64,000 nucleotides of DNA, taken from assembly GCF_017355955.1 (NCBI RefSeq), contig NZ_JAFFID010000001.1, positions 1,984,001 through 2,048,000 of the forward strand. The letters are read 5' to 3'. The notes under the pieces are model-generated. The model ran no database searches and had not been told where the DNA came from. It saw only the letters and a program-made list of their open reading frames with translations. This DNA is from Sabulibacter ruber (GTDB taxonomy: Bacteria > Bacteroidota > Bacteroidia > Cytophagales > Hymenobacteraceae). Below are positions 8,983 through 17,743 of this stretch, piece by piece (position 1 is the first letter of the stretch; each line of letters begins with the position of its first letter). The position numbers and the translations under genes are program-made.

Positions 8983-9924
8983 TTAAGTAGTAGTCAGGAC
9001 CCCTACCCGTCTGCCTTGCTCGTTCAGAAGCAAACCGTCTGTGCTCACGAAGAGGTAGTCAAAATACCGGCTCTCCAACACATAAGGGAATTTGCTGTTG
9101 TTGGTTTTCTGCAGTTTTCCAATCACCTCAACCCCATCAGAGGTTTCCCGCACCAGGTTGTAAGAAGTAGTCACGTAAATACGCTCCTGAGGGGCGCTCT
9201 GCAACTTCACCTGACGTAAGATGTACTGCTCTGGCATTCTTCTGGAAGAGGAAGAACGTTTGCTGGCAGTAGTGGCAATGGATTGTTGCTTTTGGGCAAC
9301 AGCAGGTCTGCTCACGTTCACCGTACGGTTAGGCGTACCCGCTTTGGCACTGGCCAGGATCTGGTTTTCAGCGTTTCTCCAGCCTTTGCTGATAGCGGCT
9401 AACCTAGAAGACTTGCCTGGGTGCGTATAGGAATCCTCGTCCTCGGCTAAGGCGCCAATGGCGGCCTGGGCTTCGCTTAAGCTGGCTCCCATTTTGCGCA
9501 GCACAAAACCAGAGAATTCATCGGCCTCCAGCTCATCGCGGTGGTTGCTGCCGCTTTTAGAAAGCGTGTGTCCGTTCAGGTGGTGTCCAATCTCGTGCGC
9601 CAGGATGCTTACCCCAGCCCAGTCGGTTTTCAGCGCGTTATTCAGCGAGCTTACAAATTGCTCATTGTAGAGGATGTAGCGCTGACCGTTCATGATCACG
9701 GCCGCAGCATTGGGCACGTTAGCGGCTCGCACCTCAAACCGAGGCTTCAACCCTACTACGTCAATAATCTCAGTGATAATATCTCTGGCTCCTACTGCAG
9801 GCGCTGCATATTCAATGGCAGCCCCTCCCTTCACCTCAGCCACAGCTGGTGTGGTAACCGAAGCACCGGTTAAAACCAAACCGGTAAGTAGTGATAAAAG
9901 AACCTTTTTCATATGCTTTTCCAT
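8983..9924 (-). CDS. Exported M48-type zinc metalloprotease
   Basis: The start is placed at MEKHMKK (9924); a start at MKKVLL (9912) is equally possible, while the longer ORF from 9963 would bury the signal peptide. A signal peptide is followed by a metzincin-like core with HEIGHHLNGH as zinc-binding and catalytic motif, and ELEADEF as the third-ligand helix, as in M48 peptidases. The C-terminal third (about 200-313) is Ser/Arg-rich and then beta-rich with no known domain. It probably acts in the periplasm. It has its own terminator. Confidence 0.85.
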   Translation of the reverse strand: MEKHMKKVLLSLLTGLVLTGASVTTPAVAEVKGGAAIEYAAPAVGARDIITEIIDVVGLKPRFEVRAANVPNAAAVIMNGQRYILYNEQFVSSLNNALKTDWAGVSILAHEIGHHLNGHTLSKSGSNHRDELEADEFSGFVLRKMGASLSEAQAAIGALAEDEDSYTHPGKSSRLAAISKGWRNAENQILASAKAGTPNRTVNVSRPAVAQKQQSIATTASKRSSSSRRMPEQYILRQVKLQSAPQERIYVTTSYNLVRETSDGVEVIGKLQKTNNSKFPYVLESRYFDYLFVSTDGLLLNEQGRRVGVLTTT

Positions 9925-10005
9925 AGTCAATTCTATAACAGAAGAACACGCTATTTGATTCAACGCTCAACCTGTCAAATCATTGCGTACACCTCTTATT
10001 AGCAA

Positions 10006-10045
10006 GTTTTCTGCCAGTTTTTAGAAAAACAGGGCTAAGACAAAG
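10006..10045. repeat. 3EP palindromic element, copy 4 (degenerate)
   Basis: AGTTTTCTGCCAGTTTTT and AGAAAAACAGGGCTAAGAC are imperfect complements. The match to the family is weak. Confidence 0.35.
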
Positions 10046-10093
10046 CCATGGAGCCGTGCAACAAAAATATTTTTTTAGTTCCCCAAAAAGCAC

Positions 10094-10130
10094 AAAAAAG
10101 CCCTTAGAAAAAAGGTATCCAAGGGCTCTT
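10094..10130 (-). terminator. Intrinsic terminator
   Basis: The stem AGCCCTT (10099-10105) with AAGGGCT (10121-10127) is followed on the minus strand by TTTTTTG, just past the stop of the disordered-protein gene. Confidence 0.75.
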
Positions 10131-10138
10131 CTGCGTGG

Positions 10139-10420
10139 TTAGTAGTTGTTTTCCTGATTGGCATCGCCATCATTGGGATCGCGCTCGTCAATAGAGGCCC
10201 CGCCACTGGCTCTTTCGGTTCCGCTGAAGTTCTCGTCCTGCTTGGTAGCGTCATATCCTGTCACAGAACGCTTGTACATGTCATGGCTACTGCCACTGTC
10301 ACGCTGACGTTCTGACTGACGGCCCTGGTTCATGTTGGTTGCCGAGCTCTGCTCAGAGTGCGCATTGTCAGATTGCTGCACATTATCTGCATTATCGGTC
10401 TTATTTTCTTTATCTGGCAT
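10139..10420 (-). CDS. Small hydrophilic disordered protein
   Basis: The start was placed at the ATG at 10420 (MPDKENKTDN) because the longer ORF adds an unrelated hydrophobic N-terminus. The 93 residues are almost free of hydrophobic amino acids and rich in Asn, Asp, Gln, Ser, Gly and Glu, with no signal peptide. The composition resembles hydrophilin or stress proteins, but no family is recognised. A good terminator follows, which supports a real gene. A longer protein of similar character is encoded at 15460-15999. Confidence 0.65.
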   Translation of the reverse strand: MPDKENKTDNADNVQQSDNAHSEQSSATNMNQGRQSERQRDSGSSHDMYKRSVTGYDATKQDENFSGTERASGGASIDERDPNDGDANQENNY

Positions 10421-10579
10421 AACGGTATGGCTTAAGTAAAACATACTGCCCTGTTTGAGCGGGCATCTTTCTTGTACTTGCAGCCAAGGCAAAAGGTTCT
10501 TTCTAATTAGAGCCAAAAAGCAGAAAACACCCTGTAAACAGAAAGGACACGCCCTTCAAAAAAGACAACTCTGCAAAGC

Positions 10580-10966
10580 CTAGGCGATAGCCTTTCGTTC
10601 AATCACGTTGAGTAAATGGAGCAGTTTTTCGGCGGTTTCATCTACTTGCTGCAGTCCCTGCAGGGCCACTTCCTGATTTCCCTTCTGGTATTCAGACCAC
10701 AGCCGGCGCGCTATCACGTGCATGTCATTATGGACCCGTTCCAGTTCTTTTACCTCGGGCAGGTGGCCAATCCTGGGCATGGCTACGTCATAGATCCATT
10801 TGCCCAGGGAGCAGTCTCTGGTAGAGATCACCGGCTCAGTATCAATGCTGGCTCCGTACAGCAAGGCCCGCAGCTTTGATTTAAACAAGACGTGCTTGAT
10901 GCGGGCCTGTTCAAAGTCAAGCCTTCCTATACTCTCCTTATAATTATTCTGCTCGGTCCTATTCAT
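10580..10966 (-). CDS. Stand-alone CZB (chemoreceptor zinc-binding) domain protein
   Basis: The 128-aa product is a single four-helix CZB domain. The four zinc ligands are all present: His25 (IKHVLFKSK), Cys52 in DCSLGKW, and His79 and His83 in VHNDMH. In other bacteria CZB domains sense zinc or hypochlorous acid at the end of chemoreceptors or diguanylate cyclases. Here no receptor or output domain is attached, so it is probably a soluble zinc or oxidant sensor with an unknown partner. It is monocistronic. Confidence 0.88.
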   Translation of the reverse strand: MNRTEQNNYKESIGRLDFEQARIKHVLFKSKLRALLYGASIDTEPVISTRDCSLGKWIYDVAMPRIGHLPEVKELERVHNDMHVIARRLWSEYQKGNQEVALQGLQQVDETAEKLLHLLNVIERKAIA

Positions 10967-11111
10967 GTCTTCTCTACTTGATGCCGTAACAACAAGAACA
11001 GAGAGCTAATGGTGCTCTCTGCTTTGCAAGAACAGTAACATTATGCCAGCAACCAAGGGTTGCAACAAGCCAGGGATGGTAACCAAGAGGATAGCAGGAG
11101 CTTCAAAGCCA

Positions 11112-11453
11112 TCAGCCTTCGTCACGTCCTTTCACTTGCGCCGGTGGCGCTGTAGCCTCCACTGCGGTAAAAGGCTCCAGAATCTTGTAGGTGTGCGAGG
11201 CTCCCTTGGGCACTACGTAAGAATTGCCGGGCACCAATAACACCATCTGCCCTTCCACGTGCAGTTCTGCCCGACCGGAGATAACATATCCTACGGTTTC
11301 GTACTCGCGGCGCACCTCGGGCTTTGAATCGCCGGGTTGCTCGTTTTCCCAAAGGCGCATGGAAACTGTTTTACCTGAAGCCAGGTATTTTTCTCCGTCT
11401 TCCCCTTTGGGAGAAAACGCACCGTCAATTTTGGTTACTGTGGTATCACTCAT
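11112..11453 (-). CDS. Cupin domain protein
   Basis: The start was placed at MSDTTVTKID (11453); an upstream in-frame ATG at 11498 gives a less likely 15-residue extension. The 113-residue protein is a single cupin barrel with the hallmarks GYVISGRAELHVEG and VPKGASHTYKI. Only part of the usual metal-binding His/Glu set is kept, so metal binding is doubtful. The end VEATAPPAQV is typical of small bacterial cupins. Function is unknown. Confidence 0.8.
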   Translation of the reverse strand: MSDTTVTKIDGAFSPKGEDGEKYLASGKTVSMRLWENEQPGDSKPEVRREYETVGYVISGRAELHVEGQMVLLVPGNSYVVPKGASHTYKILEPFTAVEATAPPAQVKGRDEG

Positions 11454-11588
11454 CGTTTTATCTGTTGGTTGGCGAGTTAAGATGTACGGTGTTTTCATTG
11501 TTTTGTCACGAATGGGGTCTGCTAAGTCACAGATTTCCTGCGGATTTGGTAGATATAGAAAGCAGAAATCTAAAGAGCAGCATAATTT

Positions 11589-11637
11589 GAATTCTGTTTC
11601 AAGCCCGATTTCTGGAAACCAGCCCTAAAACAGAATT
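11589..11637. repeat. 3EP palindromic element, copy 5, with extended arms
   Basis: The core TTTCAAGCCC/AGCCCTAAAA is flanked by a perfect extra arm, GAATTCTGTTT on the left and AAACAGAATTC on the right, so the whole forms a long hairpin between the cupin and SDR genes. It may end the SDR transcript. Confidence 0.6.
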
Positions 11638-11673
11638 CTGGTGCAGACCTGTAGAGAACCATGCAGCAATTGC

Positions 11674-12696
11674 CTAAAACTCATTGTTTTCCTCGGCGGC
11701 TTTTTGGTTTGGCGCATTCAGCCCCGATTGCGTAAGCTCTGTCTCGCTTTCGTGGCCGCGTACTGCTTTTTTACCAATGCCGCCCGGTCCCGGCAACAGG
11801 TAGTTGGTCAGGCCCAGCATATCGGTTACCGTGCCGGGGAAAAGGCCGTGCAAGCTGATGATCAGTTTGGCGTAGATACCCAGGGTAGCCTCGGCTCTGC
11901 CGTACCGGCAGGCGTCAATAATCTTACGGGCGGCAACATCGGCGGCCAGGGAAATCAATGGATTGGCGTCTGTCAAGGCGAAGAGCGTGTATTCTTTCTG
12001 GTTCTGCCCTTTGATGAACGCGTTCCGGGCACTGCCGGTACGCATGAGCCACGGGTTGATGGTAGTGACGTAAATGCCGTCTTTCAGTAACTCAGCCCGG
12101 AAACCTTCTGACAGGCCCACCAGAGCAAACTTACTGCCACTGTACGGCACTAGGTGCGGCACACTCACTTTGCCGCCAAAAGAGGCGATGTTCACAATGC
12201 GGCCCTCGCCGCGGCGCTTCATCTCGGGGACTACTTCCAGCATGGTGTACAGAGAGCCCCAGTAGTGGATGTCCATGGTCGCTTTAAAGTCTTCCACCGT
12301 CATCTCTTCCAGCGGACCGGCTGCAATGATGCCGGCGTTGTTAATGAGCACCTCCACGGGTCCTAACTGCTGGCTTATCTCGGCAACCATGGCTTTTACC
12401 TGGGCCTGATCGCTCACGTCACAGTTAAAGGCTAGCACCTCTGCCCCACCCGCCTGCAACTCTTCGCGGGCAGCGTCCAGTTGATGTTGGGTGCGGGAGC
12501 AAATGGCAATTTTAGCCCCCTGCTCAGCGAACATTCGTGCCAGCACCAAACCCAGCCCCCTGCTACCGCCGGTAATGAGCACCGTACGGTCTTTGAAGGA
12601 GAATTCATTTTTCTTGCGGGAGTAGTAGGTCAAGGCCAGAAGCGCCCCCACGCCTGCCCCTGCCAACAATAGATTTTTCTTTTTTCTGTTTTCCAT
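11674..12696 (-). CDS. Membrane-anchored short-chain dehydrogenase/reductase
   Basis: A 340-aa SDR. An N-terminal hydrophobic helix (about 8-24, LLLAGAGVGALLALTYY) precedes a Rossmann domain with TGGSRGLG (cofactor binding), NNAG, and the catalytic Tyr and Lys in YSGSK with the Ser in IASFGG. The arrangement suggests an NADP-dependent oxidoreductase held at the membrane. The substrate cannot be told. It starts 4 bp after the ligD stop, so the two form an operon, though no functional link is evident. Confidence 0.9.
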   Translation of the reverse strand: MENRKKKNLLLAGAGVGALLALTYYSRKKNEFSFKDRTVLITGGSRGLGLVLARMFAEQGAKIAICSRTQHQLDAAREELQAGGAEVLAFNCDVSDQAQVKAMVAEISQQLGPVEVLINNAGIIAAGPLEEMTVEDFKATMDIHYWGSLYTMLEVVPEMKRRGEGRIVNIASFGGKVSVPHLVPYSGSKFALVGLSEGFRAELLKDGIYVTTINPWLMRTGSARNAFIKGQNQKEYTLFALTDANPLISLAADVAARKIIDACRYGRAEATLGIYAKLIISLHGLFPGTVTDMLGLTNYLLPGPGGIGKKAVRGHESETELTQSGLNAPNQKAAEENNEF

Positions 12697-12700
12697 AGCT

Positions 12701-15247
12701 TTATTTTTGGAGTCTCTTCAAGTATGCCGCTACGTCAATGCCCTGGCCCAGCACCGGCTGGAAAATATCGCCCAGTTTTTTCACGCGCTGCGGCACGTTC
12801 TTAATGGTAAACTGCGAAGGGTGCAATCCTGTTTTCACTTCTTTCCACTGCAAGGGCGTGGAAACGGTTGCGCCTTCTTTAGGGCGCACGCAGTACGGGG
12901 CGGCAATGGTCTGGGCAATAGCGTTCTGCAGGAAATCAATATAGATCTGGTTCCGGCGTTCTTTGGGGCTGCGCTCCAGGCTGGTGAGTTTGGGCAGCTT
13001 CTCATGCACCCGTTGAGCCAGGGCATACGCCAGTTCTTTCACTTGCTCAAAAGGCCATTGAGCGCCCAGTGGCACGTACAGGTGCATGCCCGTGGCCCCG
13101 GAGGTCTTGGCGTACACCGGTATTTCCAGGTCATCCAGCACCTCTTTGGCGGCCAGGGCAGTTTCCACCACTTCATCATACGTGTTCTCGCCGGGGTCCA
13201 GGTCCAGCACCAGGTAATCGGGTTTGTTTAGGTGCTGCAGCCGTGAGTTCCACGGGTTCAGCTGGATGCAACCTAAGTTGTTCAGATACGCCAAGGTGGC
13301 TTTGTTCTGGCAAATGATATAGTCTACGTCTTTGCCCGTAGACTCAGCGGTGATAGCGGTGGTCTCCACCCAGTCTGGGGCGTGCTCTCCGGCGTCTTTC
13401 TGGAAAAAACCGGGTTTGGAGATGCCGTTCGGGTGCCGCAGCAACGACTCAGGCCGGTCTTTCAGGTAAGGCAAGAGTACATCGGCCATGGTTTGGTAGT
13501 AGAGCACCAGGTCTTTCTTGGTAATGCCTTCCTCTGGCCAATACAGCTTATCGGGATGGCTGATGGTAACCGAATGGTGGTCTAATTCCAGGACAAACTC
13601 ATGTTCTTCCACTTTCTGTTTTGGGGCTGTTTTCGATTTTTTAGGCTCTTTTTGGGTGGAGGACTTAGTACGTACGTCCTGGGAGGCGACGGACTGTTCC
13701 TGCACCACGTCTTTGGCTTTCTTGTCTACGCGCAGGCCTTCAAAGATGGCTTGCCGCATCTGCCCGTCAGCGGTCCACTCCGCGAAGGACAGCTCGCAGA
13801 CCAGCTCGGGTTTTACCCAGGTCACGTCGCGACTCAGGGGTACTTTCTCTTTGAACGGCGATTTTTCCTGCACCAGCGGCTCCAGCTTTTCTTTCAGTTC
13901 CTGCAGGCTTTGCCGATTGAAGCCGCTGCCGCTTTGGCCTACGTATTTCAGCTCTTTGCCTTGGTACACGCCCAAAACCAGCGCCCCAATGTGCTCCCGG
14001 CTGCCCTTGGGTTGGGTGAAGCCGGCAATAATGGCCTCTTGCCTGAGATGCGTTTTGATCTTGAGCCAATCGGCGGAGCGTTTCCCTGGCAGGTACTTGC
14101 TGCTGGCGGCTTTGGCCATGATGCCTTCCCATTGGTTCTGCTGCGCTTCTTTAAAAAACGAGGTTCCGTCTCCAACGCGATGTTCGCTGTAGCGCAGCGG
14201 GTCGGGGGCGTTTTTCAGCACCTCGGCTAGCTTTTCTTTTCTCCTGATGAGCGGTTCCTGGGTAAGGTCTTGCCCGTTGAGGTACAGCAGATCGAAAATA
14301 TAGTAGTACAGGTGCTCTGATGGGGTGTTCTGGTAGTTCTGCAGCGCCTGGAAATCGGCTTTGCCGTTCTGGTCTAGAATTACCAATTCCCCGTCAAAAA
14401 CGGCCTGGTGCTGCAGTTTCTCTAGGGCTTTCACCACGGGCGCGTATTTCTCTCTGAAGGATTTACCGTTACGGGAGTAGAGTTCTACCTGCCCGTTTTC
14501 CACCTCGGCCACGGCCCGGTACCCATCCCATTTCACCTCGAAAAGCCAGTTGGGGTCATCAAAGGGCCCATCGGTGAGTTTGGCGGTCATGGGCACAACC
14601 TGGTGCGGCATCGGTCCCGATTTCCCCTCTTGGGGAGATGGTTGGTCTTTGCTTTTCTTTTTACCAGTGGATTTCTTGCTAACCAATTTCTTGCCTGGTT
14701 CTGCTCTTCCCTCGGCGTAGTCTTCGGCATCATACGGCTCAGGGGTTGCGAACTCGTCTTTCTTTTTAAGGAGCAACCAGGCGTCTTCCTGCCGGCCTTT
14801 CATTTTCACCAGCGAGAATTCGCCTTTGAGTTTTTCGCCCTCCAGCACAAAGTGCAGGCTGCCTTCTGCCAGTTCCTGGAGCATCTGCTTTTCGCCCTGG
14901 GCGCGGGAAGTAATTTCCACGGCGTGGAAGGTGCCCTGGTCCCAGATGTCTACGTGGCCGGCTCCGTAGTTTCCTTCTGGTATGTCGCCTTCAAAGGTGC
15001 GGTAGCTGAACGGGTGGTCTTCCACGGCTACGGCCAGCCGCTTGTCTGAGGGGTTAAGAGACGGACCTTTGGGTACCGCCCAGCTTTTAAGAACGCCTTC
15101 CAGTTCTAGCCGGAAATCATAATGCAGTTTGGAGGCTTGGTGCCGGTGCACCACAAATTGCAGAGGGCCTTTGTTTTTGGCCTCTTTTCCTGCAGGCTCC
15201 GGGGTTTGGTCAAAGTGTCTTTTCTGGTTATATTCTTCTAGACTCAT
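12701..15247 (-). CDS. ligD: ATP-dependent DNA ligase D (bacterial NHEJ)
   Basis: The 848-aa protein combines the three LigD activities in the order phosphoesterase, ligase, polymerase. Residues about 30-160 are the 3'-phosphoesterase (LHYDFRLELEG, EDHPFSY, GNYGAGH). The ligase domain has the adenylated Lys239 in EVKWDGYR and the OB fold up to about 520. A Lys/Ser-rich linker leads to the primase-polymerase (about 555-840, with LVLDLDPGE). LigD joins double-strand breaks with Ku; no ku gene lies in this window. It is the first gene of a two-gene operon with the SDR. Confidence 0.95.
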   Translation of the reverse strand: MSLEEYNQKRHFDQTPEPAGKEAKNKGPLQFVVHRHQASKLHYDFRLELEGVLKSWAVPKGPSLNPSDKRLAVAVEDHPFSYRTFEGDIPEGNYGAGHVDIWDQGTFHAVEITSRAQGEKQMLQELAEGSLHFVLEGEKLKGEFSLVKMKGRQEDAWLLLKKKDEFATPEPYDAEDYAEGRAEPGKKLVSKKSTGKKKSKDQPSPQEGKSGPMPHQVVPMTAKLTDGPFDDPNWLFEVKWDGYRAVAEVENGQVELYSRNGKSFREKYAPVVKALEKLQHQAVFDGELVILDQNGKADFQALQNYQNTPSEHLYYYIFDLLYLNGQDLTQEPLIRRKEKLAEVLKNAPDPLRYSEHRVGDGTSFFKEAQQNQWEGIMAKAASSKYLPGKRSADWLKIKTHLRQEAIIAGFTQPKGSREHIGALVLGVYQGKELKYVGQSGSGFNRQSLQELKEKLEPLVQEKSPFKEKVPLSRDVTWVKPELVCELSFAEWTADGQMRQAIFEGLRVDKKAKDVVQEQSVASQDVRTKSSTQKEPKKSKTAPKQKVEEHEFVLELDHHSVTISHPDKLYWPEEGITKKDLVLYYQTMADVLLPYLKDRPESLLRHPNGISKPGFFQKDAGEHAPDWVETTAITAESTGKDVDYIICQNKATLAYLNNLGCIQLNPWNSRLQHLNKPDYLVLDLDPGENTYDEVVETALAAKEVLDDLEIPVYAKTSGATGMHLYVPLGAQWPFEQVKELAYALAQRVHEKLPKLTSLERSPKERRNQIYIDFLQNAIAQTIAAPYCVRPKEGATVSTPLQWKEVKTGLHPSQFTIKNVPQRVKKLGDIFQPVLGQGIDVAAYLKRLQK

Positions 15248-15376
15248 AGGTACGGGGTTCCGGGTGAAGAGCCTGCCTTATTTCCGCCTTGCTTAGTAGT
15301 ATAAAAACCGCTTGGCGGGGCGGCTCAGTCCTTGTACGGATAAAACCACTTTGCTGCCATGTGGCCCTTACAGGAT

Positions 15377-15413
15377 GTTTCAAGCCTGTTTTCTTCAAAC
15401 TCCTGAAAAACAG
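15377..15413. repeat. 3EP palindromic element, copy 6 (right arm decayed)
   Basis: GTTTCAAGCCTGTTTTC is well matched; the right half TCCTGAAAAACAG has diverged. It abuts the terminator at 15411. Confidence 0.45.
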
Positions 15414-15448
15414 AGAGGCCTGTCTCTGGTAAGAAACAGGCCTCTCTG
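15411..15448 (-). terminator. Intrinsic terminator
   Basis: A 13-bp stem (CAGAGAGGCCTGT with ACAGGCCTCTCTG) is followed on the minus strand by TTTTTC. It lies 12 bp past the stop of the Gly/Asn-rich gene and supports the minus strand as the coding one. Confidence 0.8.
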
Positions 15449-15459
15449 GGTAAAACGGA

Positions 15460-15999
15460 TTAGTGTCTGGCACCTCTACCCGCAATGTCTGGATTGTTGT
15501 TATCGTCTTTGGCTCCTTTGTTAGGAGAGACTTTTTTATCCTCGGGGTCACCACCTTGACCGGCATGTCCGCTGCTGCGTCCGCCGCCGGTACCGTCGTT
15601 GCCGTTGTGGTTTCCTTTGAACCCGCTGTGGCTATCGCTCAAACCACCGGTGTGGGTACCATAGCCAGTGTCTTTGTCACTTTCGGCGCCGTGAATGGGT
15701 CGAGTCTTCTCGGTTGGATGTTTGCCCAGCTCCATATCTCTTTCACCGTAGCCACCGCCGCGGCGGCCCTGCACGTCGCCTCCGCCGTTAATGTCTATGT
15801 GGGGCGTACCGCCATCCTGTTTCCCGTTGTCATCCACGATGTTTCCGCTGGAGTCATAGTTGGCGGTGCTGCCACCCTCGGCTTTGGTACCGTAGTTATG
15901 GTCTGCGAATACGCCATTCCCGTTGTTTCCGTCCTCGTTGTTATTGCTGCCAGATCCGCTCATTTTTGGAGTGTCCTGGTCTCTATTTTGCTCTTCCAT
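15460..15999 (-). CDS. Gly/Asn/Asp-rich disordered protein
   Basis: The 179 residues have almost no hydrophobic amino acids and are dominated by Gly, Asn, Asp, Lys, Ser and His, with no signal peptide or membrane segment. It is predicted to be fully disordered and cytoplasmic, in the manner of hydrophilins. A 239-aa ORF on the other strand is the Val/Ala-rich mirror image of this composition and is taken as a shadow, because only the minus strand has a terminator in place. No family is recognised. Compare the gene at 10139. Confidence 0.65.
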   Translation of the reverse strand: MEEQNRDQDTPKMSGSGSNNNEDGNNGNGVFADHNYGTKAEGGSTANYDSSGNIVDDNGKQDGGTPHIDINGGGDVQGRRGGGYGERDMELGKHPTEKTRPIHGAESDKDTGYGTHTGGLSDSHSGFKGNHNGNDGTGGGRSSGHAGQGGDPEDKKVSPNKGAKDDNNNPDIAGRGARH

Positions 16000-16193
16000 A
16001 GTCTCGTCAGGTTTTGGTTGTTACAACAAACTTGCGTATCTGTTTACGGGAGCCAGCAGGGAGAGTTAATCTTCAATAGCTTTTTAAGATTAATCCTATC
16101 AGGTGCTCCAGTTCCCGGCTCAACTAACCCGGCTGCCTCATGGTTGAACTGCTCCATTTTACGTCATCACGGTTGTAGCTAAACCAGCTCTTC

Positions 16194-16236
16194 CTGTTTT
16201 TAAGCTCGTTTTCGGAAACCGGGTTTAAAACACAGA
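16194..16236. repeat. 3EP palindromic element, copy 7
   Basis: CTGTTTTTAAGCTCGTTTTC and its near complement GAAACCGGGTTTAAAACACAG meet at a CG centre. It lies 65 bp beyond the Nudix gene stop on the minus strand. Otherwise the gap 16000-16300 holds nothing I can name. Confidence 0.6.
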
Positions 16237-16300
16237 AACAAATATTCTTCATTGCGGCAGTTACAGAAGCAAGCAGTCAGTTTCACGCAAAGGCGATGAC

Positions 16301-16840
16301 CTATTTCTGTTTCTGTAAGTTGGGCAGCAGGTTGACTTTGGCCCACTCTACGGCCATGATGGTTTTTCCGTCTATGAAAGATTGTTTGGCCAACTGCTCG
16401 GCTGAATATTCCACGGTGTTGATGGATTCATTCTCGTCTTCTTTCCCGCCGCCTTCGGCTATTTTCTTGCTTACCTCCACATAGAACAGGTAGATTTTCT
16501 CTGAGAAAGCCCCCGGCGAGGGATAATATTCATAGAGGGGTTGCAGGTGGTCTACGGCGTAGCCAATCTCTTCTTCAATCTCGCGGGTGATGGCAACATC
16601 GGGCTTTTCGTCTTTGCTGTCCAGCATGCCCGCTACGGTTTCTACCAGGTCCTGCTCAATGGCGGCCCTGAACTGTTTCACGAAAATGAATTTCTGCTTT
16701 TTGGTATCATACACCAGGGCAGCGGCGGCTTTACCGGTCTGGAAGACCTCGCGGGTAAATTCTTTGCCCTGGTCTTCCACGGTGAAAACCTGCAGACGAT
16801 AGTAGCCCTGGTAGGCGGTTTCTTTCTTGGTTATTTTCAT
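16301..16840 (-). CDS. Nudix hydrolase (NudK/ADP-ribose pyrophosphatase-like)
   Basis: The 179-aa product has an N-terminal beta domain and a Nudix box at about 91-114, with AGMLDSKDE followed by REIEEEIGY; the spacing between the Gly and the first Glu is one residue longer than the textbook pattern. The overall layout matches GDP-mannose or ADP-sugar pyrophosphatases of the NudK/NudF group, which cleave nucleoside-diphosphate sugars. Exact substrate is not determined. It is monocistronic. Confidence 0.85.
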   Translation of the reverse strand: MKITKKETAYQGYYRLQVFTVEDQGKEFTREVFQTGKAAAALVYDTKKQKFIFVKQFRAAIEQDLVETVAGMLDSKDEKPDVAITREIEEEIGYAVDHLQPLYEYYPSPGAFSEKIYLFYVEVSKKIAEGGGKEDENESINTVEYSAEQLAKQSFIDGKTIMAVEWAKVNLLPNLQKQK

Positions 16841-17006
16841 AAGTGAGAGAATGGCTAAGGAAAAATCAATGGTAGAATTTCTTTCCCCGTGGTACGCGCG
16901 GGGGCGGGCACCGGTTTACGTCTAAGGTTGCTTCCAAAATAAATAAACTGGTTAAGTGGCTATTCTGGGCCTAAATGCGTATTTAGGAGCAAATATCCGT
17001 TTTCAA

Positions 17007-17471
17007 ATGAAAAAATTCTTATCCATGTGGGTGGTCCTGCTGTTGGTTGCAGTAGGCAGTGCACAAGCACAGACTCAACCCCAAAGCAGCCACTACAAAG
17101 CGGCAGAAACCCTGCTCCTCACCATGGGCAGCCCCAAAACCATTGACGACAACCTTCAGCAGATGCTGACCATGCAAATGGAGCAGGTGCCTGCCATGAA
17201 GGCCGCTGAACTGGAGGTACGTTCTTTCTTTTCAAAATACATGAACTGGGATGCCATCAAAGATGATTTGATCAAGCTTTACATGGATGAATTCACGGAG
17301 AAAGAACTGAAAGACATGAACACTTTCTACCAGACCCCAACCGGTAAAAAACTGGCCGCCAAGCAATCTATCCTTACCATGAAGAGCGCTCAGATTGGAC
17401 AGGCGAAGGTAGAACCGCACATGATGGAGCTGCAGCAAGCCATTCAGAAGAAAATGCAAGGCGATAATTAA
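17007..17471 (+). CDS. Secreted DUF2059 protein
   Basis: The start was placed at the ATG at 17007 (MKKFLSMWVV), which gives a proper signal peptide cleaved after AQA; an ORF start at 16956 would hide it. The mature part is about 135 residues, helical and charged, with the DUF2059 pattern: FFSKYMNWD, DEFTEKELKDM and FYQTPTGKKL. The family is periplasmic and of unknown function. A good terminator follows. Confidence 0.85.
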   Translation: MKKFLSMWVVLLLVAVGSAQAQTQPQSSHYKAAETLLLTMGSPKTIDDNLQQMLTMQMEQVPAMKAAELEVRSFFSKYMNWDAIKDDLIKLYMDEFTEKELKDMNTFYQTPTGKKLAAKQSILTMKSAQIGQAKVEPHMMELQQAIQKKMQGDN

Positions 17472-17506
17472 GCCTGGTCTCAACCCCGCTGGATTATCTA
17501 CTTTTC

Positions 17507-17545
17507 AATCGCCCTCGCCTTCCGGCCAGGGCGATTTTCTTTTTA
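17507..17545 (+). terminator. Intrinsic terminator
   Basis: The stem AATCGCCCT/AGGGCGATT (17507-17515 with 17528-17536) is followed by TTCTTTTT, 36 bp past the DUF2059 gene. Confidence 0.85.
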
Positions 17546-17743
17546 CCCTAATGCTGTATGAACCAGTAGCCTACGGTTCGTTTACTAATTCTACCAGGCT
17601 CCAACTTATCTTATATTGGTCCCTTCAATTGCCGGATTAAAAGAGAACGCGACTTAATTCACCGAAAAGTAATGCATCAGGAAACTAAAAAAGGTAATTT
17701 ATACTTTCCTGAACATCTACCCTTTTGACAATTAAGCTTTTGC

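Noticed and set aside
15228..15566. 112-aa minus-strand ORF between ligD and the disordered-protein gene
   Set aside because: It runs through a 3EP copy and a terminator and overlaps genes at both ends, so it is not credible.
15463..16182. 239-aa Val/Ala-rich plus-strand ORF resembling a membrane protein
   Set aside because: It is the reverse complement of the Gly/Asn/Asp-rich gene; GGN and AAY codons read backwards give Ala and Val. The terminator is placed for the minus strand.
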